NCBI RefSeq assembly: GCF_947494015.1
Contig: NZ_CANLTL010000001.1
Span: 1 to 64,000, forward strand
Direction: 5' to 3'
From: an uncultured Cellulomonas sp.
GTDB lineage: Bacteria > Actinomycetota > Actinomycetes > Actinomycetales > Cellulomonadaceae
Length of the DNA: 64,000 nt
The notes beneath the pieces are model-generated. The model made no database searches and was not told the origin of the DNA. It saw only the letters and a list, made by a program, of their open reading frames with translations. The position numbers and the translations under genes are program-made. Shown in pieces: positions 37,683 through 45,802 of the stretch (within the stretch, counting starts at the first letter, position 1; each line of letters opens with the position of its first letter).

Positions 37683-39554
37683 TCAGTTCAACGCGTCGCT
37701 GACCGCCGCGGCGATGCGCTCACCGAGCGCACGCCGCCGCGCACGGTCCACGCGGACCTCCACGACGCTCACGCCGGGACCCGGCGTCGCGAGCGCCACG
37801 GCGACCTCGTCGGCGTCGCGCACCAGCTCGTGCCGCACCCCGTACCCGGCGCACAGGGCGCCGAGGTCGGCGCCGTGCGGGGTGCCGAACACCCGCTCGA
37901 ACGCGTCGGCGTGCTCACGGGCCCCGTGCTCGAGCGTGGCGAAGATCGACCCGCCGTCGTCGTTGGCCACGACGAGCTGGAGGTCCGGCTGCGGCTCGAA
38001 CGGGCTGCGCAGGAGACCACCGACGTCATGCAGGAAGGTCAGGTCTCCGAGCAGCGCGCGCACCTGCCCGACCCCGTCCAGACCGCGCGCCGCCAGGGCG
38101 ACCCCCAGAGCCGTCGACACCGTGCCGTCGATGCCGGCCAGCCCCCGGTTGGCGAGGACGACGGGGGGCCCGTCCGCCCAGGCTCCGACCAGGTCCAGGT
38201 CGCGCACCGGACTGCTGGAGCCGACCACGAGCACGTCCGCCGCCCGGCAGACCCGAGCGACCTGCCGGGCCAGCTGCGGGCCGGTGATCCGAGGGCCGCT
38301 GCGGGACCGGCGTCCGCGGGGGGCGTCGTCGAGCACACCGTCGACCGCGGCGGCGGCCCGCTGCCCGGCGTCCCGCCAGCGCTCGAGCCACGCCCCCGGC
38401 TGGGCGACCGGCGTCACCGGCACCCCGTTCTCCTCGCCGACCAGCCGCGGGGGCACGTCGGCCAGCACCGTCCCGGCCCGGCGGGCGGCGTCCGGCCAGG
38501 TCGCTCCGCGCGGCGCGACGACGAGGACCTCGACGTCGTCGCGCGCGAGCAGCGCCTGCACGGGGCGGGACAGCGTGGGCCGGCCCAGCACGACGGCCCG
38601 TCGCACCGCACCGCCCAGCGGCTCGTGCCCGAGCAGCAGCCGGTACGCCGGGACGGCGTTCGGCCCGCCCAGCGCCCCGGACGACGGCTCGGCCAGCAGC
38701 GGCCACCCGTTGACCTCGGCGATCCGGCGGGCGACCGGACCCGCACCGTCCCCGGCGACCACGACGGTCGGCACGGTGTCGTCGGGACGGCGGCCGTCCG
38801 TGCCGGGTGCGGCCTCGAGCACCGCGCTCTCGCCGTAGCCGTGCCAGACGGCCGACCCGAGCGCACCGCGCGGCACCACCGACACCAGGCCGTCGCCGCT
38901 CGGCTGCGGCCAGTCGGCGTCGTCCGGGCCGGGGGCGAGCGGCTCGCGGTACGCCAGGTCGAGGTGCACCGGGCCGGGGTCGCCGGTGCGCGCTCCCCGC
39001 GCGGCGGCCACGGCCCGCGCGAGCAGCTGGCGCAGGTCCCGCGACTCCCCCGGCCGGCCGCTGGGTGCGGGCACGTCGACCGCGAAGCGGACTGCGGCGC
39101 CATACAGGCCGACCTGGTCCGTCGTCTGGTTCGCGCCGGTGCCGCGCAGCTCGTGCGGCCGGTCGGCGGTGAGCAGGATCAGCGGGACGCCCGCGTGGTG
39201 CGCCTCCAGCACGGCCGGGTGCAGGTTCGCGGTCGCGGTGCCGGACGTGGTGACGACGGCGACCGGTCGCGGCCCGGCGAGGCCGTCCGCCGACCCGTCG
39301 AGCGCCGCGGTCCCGCGCGCGATCCCGAGCGCCAGGAAGGCCGCGGCACGCTCGTCGACGCGCACGTGCAGGTCGATCGCCGGGGCGCCGGCGGGGCGCT
39401 CGCCGTCCGGCAGCGCGGCAGCGGCCAGGGCGTACGCGAGCGGCGCGGACCGCGAGCCCGGCGCGAGGACGACGTCGCGCACCCCGAGCCGCGCCAACGA
39501 CTGGACGAGCACCCGGGCCGCCGTGGTGGCGGGGGCAGGGGCGGGCTCGCTCAT
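37683..39554 (-). CDS. menD: 2-succinyl-5-enolpyruvyl-6-hydroxy-3-cyclohexene-1-carboxylate synthase
   Basis: This 623-residue thiamine-diphosphate enzyme joins isochorismate and 2-oxoglutarate in menaquinone synthesis. The N-terminal domain has VLAPGSRSAPLAYAL, DERAAAFLALGIARG and VVTTSGTATANLHPAV. The C-terminal ThDP/Mg region has GDLTFLHDVGGLL followed by LVVANDDGGSIF. The length is slightly above the ~560 family norm because of Ala/Arg-rich insertions. The ATG at 39554 is preceded by TACGGT 6 nt upstream, and menC ends 13 bp upstream, so it may be both co-transcribed with menC and started from its own leaderless promoter. Confidence 0.96.
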   Translation of the reverse strand: MSEPAPAPATTAARVLVQSLARLGVRDVVLAPGSRSAPLAYALAAAALPDGERPAGAPAIDLHVRVDERAAAFLALGIARGTAALDGSADGLAGPRPVAVVTTSGTATANLHPAVLEAHHAGVPLILLTADRPHELRGTGANQTTDQVGLYGAAVRFAVDVPAPSGRPGESRDLRQLLARAVAAARGARTGDPGPVHLDLAYREPLAPGPDDADWPQPSGDGLVSVVPRGALGSAVWHGYGESAVLEAAPGTDGRRPDDTVPTVVVAGDGAGPVARRIAEVNGWPLLAEPSSGALGGPNAVPAYRLLLGHEPLGGAVRRAVVLGRPTLSRPVQALLARDDVEVLVVAPRGATWPDAARRAGTVLADVPPRLVGEENGVPVTPVAQPGAWLERWRDAGQRAAAAVDGVLDDAPRGRRSRSGPRITGPQLARQVARVCRAADVLVVGSSSPVRDLDLVGAWADGPPVVLANRGLAGIDGTVSTALGVALAARGLDGVGQVRALLGDLTFLHDVGGLLRSPFEPQPDLQLVVANDDGGSIFATLEHGAREHADAFERVFGTPHGADLGALCAGYGVRHELVRDADEVAVALATPGPGVSVVEVRVDRARRRALGERIAAAVSDALN

Positions 39555-39560
39555 GCGTCC

Positions 39561-39566
39561 ACCGTA
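39561..39566 (-). promoter_or_regulatory. Leaderless-type -10 box of menD
   Basis: On the minus strand TACGGT ends 6 nt before the menD ATG at 39554, fitting the TANNNT leaderless pattern. It lies immediately beyond the menC stop codon. Confidence 0.5.
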
Positions 39567-39567
39567 G

Positions 39568-40560
39568 TCACCGGGCTGCGGTGGTCCGGTCCAGCCCCCG
39601 GACGCGGTTCACCCGCTCGAGCCACCACGCGCGGGACTCCGGCGACGCCTCGGCCGCAGCCAGCCGCCCCGGCTCGGGCAGCGGGCGCCGGACCGCGATC
39701 GCGCCGTCCACCGGCAGCAGCGGATGGGCGACGACGTCCGCCGTCAGCAGCTGGGCGGTGGCCAGCCCGCAGGCGTGCGTGAGATCGGGCAGGGCGGCCG
39801 CCAGCGCGATCCCGGCCGCGAGGCCGACCGAGGTCTCCAGCGCGGACGACACGACGACGGGCAGCCCGACCTGCTCGGCCAGCCGCAGGCAGGCCCGGAC
39901 GCCCCCGAGCGGCTGGACCTTGAGCACGACCACGTCGGCCGCCTCGGCGCGGGCGACCTCGAGCGGGTCCGTCGCCCGGCGGATCGACTCGTCCGCCGCG
40001 ATCGGCACGTGGGTCGCGCGGCGCACGGCGGCGAGGTCGGCGACGGTCGGCACCGGCTGCTCGGCGTACTCGAGCCCGCCCGCGGCCCGGTCCAGGACGC
40101 GCAGCCGGGCGACCGCGGTGTCGACGTCCCAGGCGGCGTTCGCGTCCACCCGGATGTGGCCCTCCGGTCCGAGGGCGTCCCGCACCGCCTCGAGCCGGGC
40201 GATCTCCTGCCCGACGTCCTGGCCGGGCTCGGCGACCTTGACCTTGGCGGTGCGGCAGCCCCCCGAGCCGGTGACCAGGCGGTGCGCGGTCGGGCCGTCC
40301 ACGGCGGGGACCGTGACGTTGACCGGGATCCGGTCGCGGACCGCCGCCGGCCACTCGTCGTCGGCGGCTTCCCGGGCGGCGCGCCACCACGCGAGCGCCT
40401 CCGCGTCGTCGTACTCGGTGAAGGGGCTGAACTCCCCCCAGCCGGCGGCGCCCCGCACCAGCACGCCCTCGCGGACCGTGATCCCGCGGAAGCGGGTCCC
40501 TAGCGGGATGCTCCACACGACGACGTCGCCGGTCGCGGGGGGCGAGGTGGCAGGGCTCAC
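39568..40560 (-). CDS. menC: o-Succinylbenzoate synthase
   Basis: This 330-residue enolase-superfamily dehydratase makes o-succinylbenzoate from the MenD/MenH product. The catalytic KxK is in TAKVKVAEPG, and metal ligands are in RVDANAAWDVD, LEYAEQPVP and IAADESIRR. The second acid/base lysine is in DVVVLKVQPLGG. The GTG start at 40560 has a TAGCCT box 6 nt upstream. It is divergent from menB, with 109 bp between the start codons. Confidence 0.95.
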   Translation of the reverse strand: MSPATSPPATGDVVVWSIPLGTRFRGITVREGVLVRGAAGWGEFSPFTEYDDAEALAWWRAAREAADDEWPAAVRDRIPVNVTVPAVDGPTAHRLVTGSGGCRTAKVKVAEPGQDVGQEIARLEAVRDALGPEGHIRVDANAAWDVDTAVARLRVLDRAAGGLEYAEQPVPTVADLAAVRRATHVPIAADESIRRATDPLEVARAEAADVVVLKVQPLGGVRACLRLAEQVGLPVVVSSALETSVGLAAGIALAAALPDLTHACGLATAQLLTADVVAHPLLPVDGAIAVRRPLPEPGRLAAAEASPESRAWWLERVNRVRGLDRTTAAR

Positions 40561-40566
40561 CGGGCC

Positions 40567-40572
40567 AGGCTA
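40567..40572 (-). promoter_or_regulatory. Leaderless-type -10 box of menC
   Basis: On the minus strand TAGCCT is followed by GGCCCG and then the GTG start of menC, giving transcription from the start codon. No -35 box is evident. Confidence 0.5.
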
Positions 40573-40656
40573 GGCGGCACCGCCCACGCATCGCCGGCCG
40601 CGACACCGCCGTCGAGCACCGTGCGCCCGGCGAACCGGGGTGTCGGTGCCCGCGGC

Positions 40657-40662
40657 TAGGGT
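40657..40662 (+). promoter_or_regulatory. Leaderless-type -10 box of menB
   Basis: TAGGGT ends 7 nt before the GTG at 40670. This placement selects 40670 as the start over the in-frame GTG codons at 40640, 40646 and 40661, the last of which lies inside the box. Confidence 0.6.
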
Positions 40663-40669
40663 GACGCGC

Positions 40670-41626
40670 GTGAGCGACCTCCCCGCCTCCGTGTCCGCGA
40701 CCTTCGACCCGTCGCGGTGGCGCACCGTGGTGGGGTTCGAGGGCCTCACCGACCTCACCTACCACCGCGGGGTCGAGCGGCACCAGGACGGCACGGAGCG
40801 GGACCTGCCGGTGGTCCGGATCGCGTTCGACCGGCCGGAGGTGCGCAACGCGTTCCGCCCGCACACCGTCGACGAGCTGTACCGAGCGCTCGACCACGCC
40901 CGGATGACGTCCGACGTGGGCACGGTCCTGCTGACCGGCAACGGTCCGAGCCCCAAGGACGGCGGCTGGGCGTTCTGCTCGGGCGGGGACCAGCGCATCC
41001 GTGGACGCGACGGGTACCGCTACACCGACACCACCCAGGCGCAGACGGCCGACGCGATCGACCCGGCGCGCGCGGGCCGGCTGCACATCCTGGAGGTGCA
41101 GCGCCTGATCCGCACGATGCCCAAGGTCGTGGTGGCCGTGGTGAACGGCTGGGCCGCGGGCGGCGGGCACTCCCTCCACGTGGTCGCGGACCTGTCGATC
41201 GCGTCCCGCCAGCACGCCCGGTTCAAGCAGACCGACGCCAACGTCGGGTCCTTCGACGGCGGCTACGGGTCGGCGTACCTGGCCCGGCAGGTCGGGCAGA
41301 AGCGCGCGCGGGAGATCTTCTTCCTCGCCCGGGAGTACTCCGCGCAGGACGCCGAGCGGTGGGGCGCCGTGAACGAGGTCGCCGACCACGACGACCTGGA
41401 GGACCTGGCGCTGGAGTACGCGGCCATCATCGCCACGAAGTCCCCCCAGGCGGTGCGCATGCTGAAGTTCGCGTTCAACCTGCCCGACGACGGCCTGGCC
41501 GGCCAGCAGGTGTTCGCCGGGGAGGCGACCCGGCTCGCCTACATGACGGACGAGGCCGTCGAGGGGCGCGACGCCTTCCTGGAACGGCGCGACCCCGACT
41601 GGTCCCGCTTCCCGTACGCCTTCTGA
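40670..41626 (+). CDS. menB: 1,4-Dihydroxy-2-naphthoyl-CoA synthase
   Basis: This 318-residue crotonase-fold enzyme closes the second ring of the naphthoquinone from o-succinylbenzoyl-CoA. CoA-binding and active-site segments are FCSGGDQRIRGRDGYRY, VVNGWAAGGGHSLHVVADLS, FKQTDANVGSFDGGYGSAYL and KSPQAVRMLKFAFN near the C-terminus. GTG at 40670 is chosen from the leaderless promoter spacing and from the conserved N-terminus (VSDLPASVSATFDPSRW). It is divergent from menC. Confidence 0.96.
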   Translation: MSDLPASVSATFDPSRWRTVVGFEGLTDLTYHRGVERHQDGTERDLPVVRIAFDRPEVRNAFRPHTVDELYRALDHARMTSDVGTVLLTGNGPSPKDGGWAFCSGGDQRIRGRDGYRYTDTTQAQTADAIDPARAGRLHILEVQRLIRTMPKVVVAVVNGWAAGGGHSLHVVADLSIASRQHARFKQTDANVGSFDGGYGSAYLARQVGQKRAREIFFLAREYSAQDAERWGAVNEVADHDDLEDLALEYAAIIATKSPQAVRMLKFAFNLPDDGLAGQQVFAGEATRLAYMTDEAVEGRDAFLERRDPDWSRFPYAF

Positions 41627-41703
41627 CCCTGCTGCCCTGCCGACCCCGGCGGTCGCCGCAGGTCCCGTCGAGCGCTGCTGCCCCCTGCGGGGCCGTCGGG
41701 CGG

Positions 41704-42774
41704 TCAGCCGACCGACACCGCGCCGCTGCCGTTGGGCACCAGCTCGACCCAGGTGACGCCGGGCGCCAGGCGGACCTCCTCGCCGTCGGCCGTGGTCAGC
41801 CGCAGCGGCTCCGTCACCGAGCCCTTGTTCCAGGTCGCGGCGAGCGTGCGACCACCGGTGGCGACCAGCGCCTCGCCGGTCCCCTCCAGCAGCGTCTCGG
41901 GGACGACCGCGCCGGACGGGTCGCGGGTGCCGGAGTCCACCAGGTCCACGCGCAGCACCACGACGTTCGCGGCAGCCAGCCGCGCGCCGGACGCCGCCGT
42001 CGCCGGGGTGCCCTTCTCGGTCCGCAGCCACGCCGCCGTAGCCGGGTCCCAGGTCCAGCCGGGCCGGGAGTAGGACGACATGGTCACCGCCACGGACGTG
42101 GTCGGCGCACCGGTCGTCGCGACCGTCGCCAGGTCAGGCCGCAGCGCGTAGGCGAACTGCGGCGGCGGAGCGGCGGTGTGGTCGGGGTCGGCCTGGTCGA
42201 GGAACGTCGTGGGCCGGCCGAAGACGTTGTGCGGGGCGCCGATACCCGACCGACGCCAGAACCCGTCGTCACCGGCGTCATGGCTGACCACCTGCAGGCC
42301 GGCGTCGGCGAGGGCCGAGACGAACCTCGGCTGCCCGCCGGAGAACGCGATGACCCCGTGCAGCGGCGCCGCGATGGCCGGGTCCATCGGCCGCACCGAC
42401 CGGATGGGCCCCACCTCGTCGGGCAGCGTCGAGTGGAAGACCACGACGAACCGGGTCACTCCTCCCTCCACGACCTGCTCCCAGACGATGTCGGCTGCGT
42501 CCAGGCCGGTCTGCGGACGCACCGACACGGGGTTCTCGATCTTGACCGCCAGCGCGGGCCGCGCCGCGACCTCGGCGGTCTCCACACCCGTCAGCGGCCA
42601 CGTCACGGGCACCTGCGGCGGTGGTGGGGCGACCTTGTCGGTGGTGATGTCCGCGGTCTGGGTGACCGGGGCGGGGACCTGGGGCGCCTCGGCGGAGCAC
42701 CCGCCGATCGCGAGCAGCGCACCGACCGCTGCCGCCAGCAGGGTCGGACGCGTCAGGGCGGGACGGGTGCGCAC
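41704..42774 (-). CDS. DUF3048-domain lipoprotein (YerB-like)
   Basis: This ~356-residue secreted lipoprotein has signal core LLAAAVGALLAIGG and lipobox GGC (Cys ~23). The DUF3048 signature runs through WPLTGVE, RPALAVKIEN, RPQTGLDAADIVWEQVVEGG, RFVVVFHS, GPIRSVRPMD and GAPHNVFG. The second lobe (~220-350) contains TWNKGSVTEPLRL and LAPGVTWVELVP. The biochemical role of the family is unknown. The start GTG at 42774 follows GAGGAGAG; an upstream in-frame start at 42825 would add residues before the signal peptide. It is divergent from menE, with 77 bp between them. Confidence 0.9.
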   Translation of the reverse strand: MRTRPALTRPTLLAAAVGALLAIGGCSAEAPQVPAPVTQTADITTDKVAPPPPQVPVTWPLTGVETAEVAARPALAVKIENPVSVRPQTGLDAADIVWEQVVEGGVTRFVVVFHSTLPDEVGPIRSVRPMDPAIAAPLHGVIAFSGGQPRFVSALADAGLQVVSHDAGDDGFWRRSGIGAPHNVFGRPTTFLDQADPDHTAAPPPQFAYALRPDLATVATTGAPTTSVAVTMSSYSRPGWTWDPATAAWLRTEKGTPATAASGARLAAANVVVLRVDLVDSGTRDPSGAVVPETLLEGTGEALVATGGRTLAATWNKGSVTEPLRLTTADGEEVRLAPGVTWVELVPNGSGAVSVG

Positions 42775-42839
42775 GTCGACAGGCCTCTCCTCGCACCGAC
42801 CGCGGCGGACGGCGACCGCCGACACTCTACGGCGGCACC

Positions 42840-42845
42840 TACCCT
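42840..42845 (+). promoter_or_regulatory. Leaderless-type -10 box of menE
   Basis: TACCCT is followed by GGGCCG and the GTG start at 42852. There is no Shine-Dalgarno sequence between them. Confidence 0.55.
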
Positions 42846-42851
42846 GGGCCG

Positions 42852-44030
42852 GTGACCCGCGCCCTGCGCGCCGTGCCTGCCGGGCCCGGCGACGTGACCC
42901 GGCTGGCCGACGCGCTGCGGGCCGCCCTGGACGGGGACGGCGCCGCCGTCCAGCCCGTGCCCGACGAGGGCGGCCCGGGCCCCGATCCGTCCGGGGCCGG
43001 CGCGCGCGGGGTGCCCGACGACGTCGCCGTCGTCGTCCGGACCTCCGGGTCCACCGGGGAGCCGCGCGGGGTGATGCTGTCCGCCGCCGCCCTGCGCGCG
43101 TCGGCCGCGGCGACCGAGACCCGGCTCGGCGGGCCGGCCCAGTGGCTGCTGACCCTCCCGGCCCACCACGTCGCCGGGCTGCAGGTGGTGGCCCGGTCCG
43201 TCCTGGCCGGGACCCGGCCCGTCGTCGCCGCGCCGGGGACCTTCCGGCCGGACCGGTTCGTCGCCGACACGGCGCGGCTGACGGCGGACCGCCGCTACAC
43301 CTCGCTCGTCCCCACCCAGCTGCACCGACTGCTCGACGACGACGCCGGGCGGGCGGCGCTGCGCCGCTACGACGCCGTGCTGCTCGGCGGTGCCGCGACC
43401 CCGGCCCCGCTGCTCGACCGCGCGCGCTCCGCCGGGATCCGGGTGACCACCACCTACGGCATGTCCGAGACCTGCGGCGGCTGCGTGTATGACGGCGTCC
43501 CGCTCGACGGGGTGCGGGTCCGGCTCGACCCGGACGACGGCATCCTGCTGACCGGGCCGGTGCTCGCCACGGGGTACCTGGGGCGCCCGGACCTGGACTC
43601 CCGGACGTTCGTGGACGTCGAGGCCGCGCGCTGGCTGCGCACGCACGATCTCGGCCGGCTCGACGACGGGCGGCTGGTGGTGCTCGGCCGGGTCGACGAC
43701 GTGCTGGTCACGGGGGGCGTCAAGGTCGCGCCCTCCGCCGTCGAGCGCGTCGTGGCCGAGGTGGTCGGGGTGGGCGAGGTCTGCGTGGTCGGGGTCGCCG
43801 ACCCGGAGTGGGGCCAGGCCGTGGTGGCCGTGGTGGTCCCGAGCCGCGGGCGGCGCGCGCCGTCCCCGGGGCAGGTCCGTGAGCACGTCGCCGCTACCCT
43901 GGGGGCGCCCGCTGCACCACGGCACCTCGTCGTGGTGGACCGCCTGCCGCTGCGCGGACCGGGCAAGGTCGACCGTCGCGGTGCTGCCGCGCTCGCCGCG
44001 GCGCGCCTCGACCGCCCCCTGCCGAGCTGA
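42852..44030 (+). CDS. menE: o-Succinylbenzoate-CoA ligase
   Basis: This 392-residue acyl-adenylate-forming enzyme activates o-succinylbenzoate with ATP and CoA. The ATP loop is VVRTSGSTGEPRGVML (~60-75), the adenylate motif is TTYGMSETCGGCVYDG (~199-214), and the hinge is THDLGRLDDGRLVVLGRVDD. The catalytic lysine lies in GPGKVDRRG near the C-terminus. It is shorter than the ~480-residue E. coli enzyme because the N-terminal region is reduced, as in other actinobacterial MenE. It lies 11 bp before menA, so the two form an operon. Confidence 0.93.
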   Translation: MTRALRAVPAGPGDVTRLADALRAALDGDGAAVQPVPDEGGPGPDPSGAGARGVPDDVAVVVRTSGSTGEPRGVMLSAAALRASAAATETRLGGPAQWLLTLPAHHVAGLQVVARSVLAGTRPVVAAPGTFRPDRFVADTARLTADRRYTSLVPTQLHRLLDDDAGRAALRRYDAVLLGGAATPAPLLDRARSAGIRVTTTYGMSETCGGCVYDGVPLDGVRVRLDPDDGILLTGPVLATGYLGRPDLDSRTFVDVEAARWLRTHDLGRLDDGRLVVLGRVDDVLVTGGVKVAPSAVERVVAEVVGVGEVCVVGVADPEWGQAVVAVVVPSRGRRAPSPGQVREHVAATLGAPAAPRHLVVVDRLPLRGPGKVDRRGAAALAAARLDRPLPS

Positions 44031-44041
44031 ACGGAGCACGC

Positions 44042-44926
44042 ATGGCCACCGCCGCCGAGTGGATCGCCGGTGCGCGTCCGCGCACCCTGCCGGCTGCGGC
44101 TGCGCCGGTGCTCGTGGGCAGCGGTGCCGCGGCGCACGCGTCCGACTGGGGCCTGCGCGAGACGGGGCTCGCGCTGCTCGCGTTCGGTGTCGCCGCCGCG
44201 CTCCAGGTCGGCGTCAACTACGCCAACGACTACTCCGACGGGGTCCGCGGGACCGACGTCGACCGGGTCGGCCCCCTGCGGCTGACCGCCTCGGGCACCG
44301 CGCCGCCTGCGGCGGTCAAGCGCGCCGCCTTCGCCGCGTTCGGCGTCGCCGCGGCGCTCGGGCTCGCCGTCGTGCTCGTCACCGGCCACCTGTGGCTGCT
44401 CGCCGTCGGTGCCGCGTCCATCGTGGCCGCCTGGTACTACACCGGCGGCCGGCGGCCCTACGGCTACCGCGGCCTGGGCGAGGTGGGCGTGTTCGTCTTC
44501 TTCGGCCTGGTGGCCGTGCTGGGGACCACCTACGTGCTGATCGACGCGACCACCTGGCCCGCGGTCGCCGGCGCGGTCGGCGTCGGACTGCTCGCCTGCG
44601 CACTGCTCATGGTGAACAACCTGCGGGACGTGCCGACGGACGCCGTGGTGGGCAAGCGGACCCTGGCGGTCCGGCTGGGCGAGCACCGCGCTCGACGGCT
44701 GTACGTGGCGTTCCTCGCCGTGCCCGTGCTGCTCGCCGTCGCGTGCGCCGTCGCGGCGCCGTGGACGCTGCTCGTGCTCGCGCTCGTGCCGTGGGCGGCG
44801 TTCCTGGCGATCGCGGTCCGGGTGGGCGCCCGCGGCGTCGCCCTCGTCCCGGTGCTGGCCGGCACCGGGATGCTCGAGCTGGCCTACGGCGTGCTGCTCG
44901 GTCTCGGGCTCGCTGTCTCGGGCTGA
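44042..44926 (+). CDS. menA: 1,4-Dihydroxy-2-naphthoate polyprenyltransferase
   Basis: This 294-residue UbiA-superfamily membrane enzyme attaches the polyprenyl tail to dihydroxynaphthoate, giving demethylmenaquinone. The first Asp motif is VNYANDYSDGVRGTD (~59-73), followed by VGPLRLTASG. The second motif is MVNNLRDVPTDAVVGKRTL (~190-208). About nine helices are present. An ACGGAGC site precedes the ATG. It is co-transcribed with menE, and its donor would come from the polyprenyl synthase at 4836. Confidence 0.96.
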   Translation: MATAAEWIAGARPRTLPAAAAPVLVGSGAAAHASDWGLRETGLALLAFGVAAALQVGVNYANDYSDGVRGTDVDRVGPLRLTASGTAPPAAVKRAAFAAFGVAAALGLAVVLVTGHLWLLAVGAASIVAAWYYTGGRRPYGYRGLGEVGVFVFFGLVAVLGTTYVLIDATTWPAVAGAVGVGLLACALLMVNNLRDVPTDAVVGKRTLAVRLGEHRARRLYVAFLAVPVLLAVACAVAAPWTLLVLALVPWAAFLAIAVRVGARGVALVPVLAGTGMLELAYGVLLGLGLAVSG

Positions 44927-44945
44927 CCCGCGTGCGCCGACCCGC

Positions 44946-45242
44946 TCAGCGCTCGCGTGGCTCCGTGCCGGACGCGCCGTCCACCACGGAGTCCTCGTGC
45001 TCGGCGTCCGACTCCGCAGATCCCGAGAACCGGCGCCCGCTGACCCGCCGGTCCTCGGCCCGCTGCGCGAGGTAGGTCGCGGCGCGGTCGCGGGGACCGG
45101 CGAGCAGCACGTAGGACAGGCCCCACGCGGCCAGCGTCGCCACGACCAGCAGCAGCCAGGTCCGCAGTCCGGCCCAGTAGCCGAGCCCGAAGCACGCCGC
45201 GAGCAGCGTGATCCGGAGGGCGGAGTACGTCACCAGGGGCAC
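44946..45242 (-). CDS. DUF4229 small membrane protein
   Basis: This 98-residue protein has two closely spaced hydrophobic helices (ITLLAACFGLGYWAGL; WLLLVVATLAAWGLSYVLL), then LAGPRDRAATYLAQRAEDR and an acidic tail. This matches the actinobacterial DUF4229 family, whose function is unknown; it often lies beside menA as here. The start GTG at 45242 (VPLVTYSALR) is chosen because TACCCT lies 6 nt upstream; an in-frame GTG at 45272 lies upstream of that box. Confidence 0.82.
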   Translation of the reverse strand: MPLVTYSALRITLLAACFGLGYWAGLRTWLLLVVATLAAWGLSYVLLAGPRDRAATYLAQRAEDRRVSGRRFSGSAESDAEHEDSVVDGASGTEPRER

Positions 45243-45248
45243 CCGACC

Positions 45249-45254
45249 AGGGTA
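45249..45254 (-). promoter_or_regulatory. Leaderless-type -10 box of the DUF4229 gene
   Basis: On the minus strand TACCCT is followed by GGTCGG and the GTG at 45242. It faces away from the TAGGCT box of the divergent gene 26 bp further on. Confidence 0.5.
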
Positions 45255-45279
45255 GGCCCGAACGGTGCGCACCCCGACA

Positions 45280-45285
45280 TAGGCT
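45280..45285 (+). promoter_or_regulatory. Leaderless-type -10 box of the PLDc_N gene
   Basis: TAGGCT ends 7 nt before the ATG at 45293, with no ribosome-binding site between them. Confidence 0.5.
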
Positions 45286-45292
45286 GTCGTCC

Positions 45293-45772
45293 ATGCGGAA
45301 CCTGCTGTTCGTCGCGCTCCTGGGGCTGGTCGTGTACTCGGTCCTCGACGTCTGGCGCAGCGAGTCCGACGAGCGGTACGGCATCTCCCGCGTGCTGTGG
45401 ATCCTGCTCATCGTGCTGCTGCCGGTGCTCGGCTCGATCGCCTGGCTGGTCGCCCGGTCCCAGGCCCGCGCGCGCGGTGCGGGCGGGGGCTCGGGCGGCA
45501 CACGTCCGCGGGCCCCGCGGCCGGGTCCGCGCAGGCCCCCGGGTCCGCTGGCACCCGACGACGATCCCGAGTTCCTGTGGCGGCTCGAGCAGCAGCAGCG
45601 CCGCGCGGACGCGGCCGGCCGGCGCACCGGCGAGGAGCCCGGGCGGCAGCCGGGCGACCCCGCCCGGGGCTCCGACGGCGGATCGACCGGTGAGGACGAC
45701 GCCCCCGGGCACGACTCCCCCGGTCACGACTCACCCGGCCGCGGCACCCCCGGCCCGCGCACCGGCGGCTGA
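45293..45772 (+). CDS. PLDc_N-domain membrane protein
   Basis: This 159-residue protein has two N-terminal helices in the arrangement of the phospholipase D-nuclease N-terminal domain (LLFVALLGLVVYSVLDVWR; RVLWILLIVLLPVLGSIAWLVA). This anchor is known from cardiolipin synthases but often occurs alone. The remaining ~100 residues are hydrophilic and Pro/Gly/Arg-rich, ending with an HDSPG repeat. There is no catalytic HKD motif, so it is not an enzyme of that family. Confidence 0.8.
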   Translation: MRNLLFVALLGLVVYSVLDVWRSESDERYGISRVLWILLIVLLPVLGSIAWLVARSQARARGAGGGSGGTRPRAPRPGPRRPPGPLAPDDDPEFLWRLEQQQRRADAAGRRTGEEPGRQPGDPARGSDGGSTGEDDAPGHDSPGHDSPGRGTPGPRTGG

Positions 45773-45802
45773 CGCCGCCACCGCTCCTTGCGGCCCGGCC
45801 GG

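Noticed and set aside
41627-41703. Possible hairpin between convergent menB and the DUF3048 gene
   Set aside because: The CCGCAG and CTGCGG arms are 6 bp and separated by over 20 bases, too weak to call.
42775-42825. Earlier start for the DUF3048 lipoprotein
   Set aside because: It would place 17 charged residues before the signal peptide; the GTG at 42774 has a proper GAGGAGAG site.
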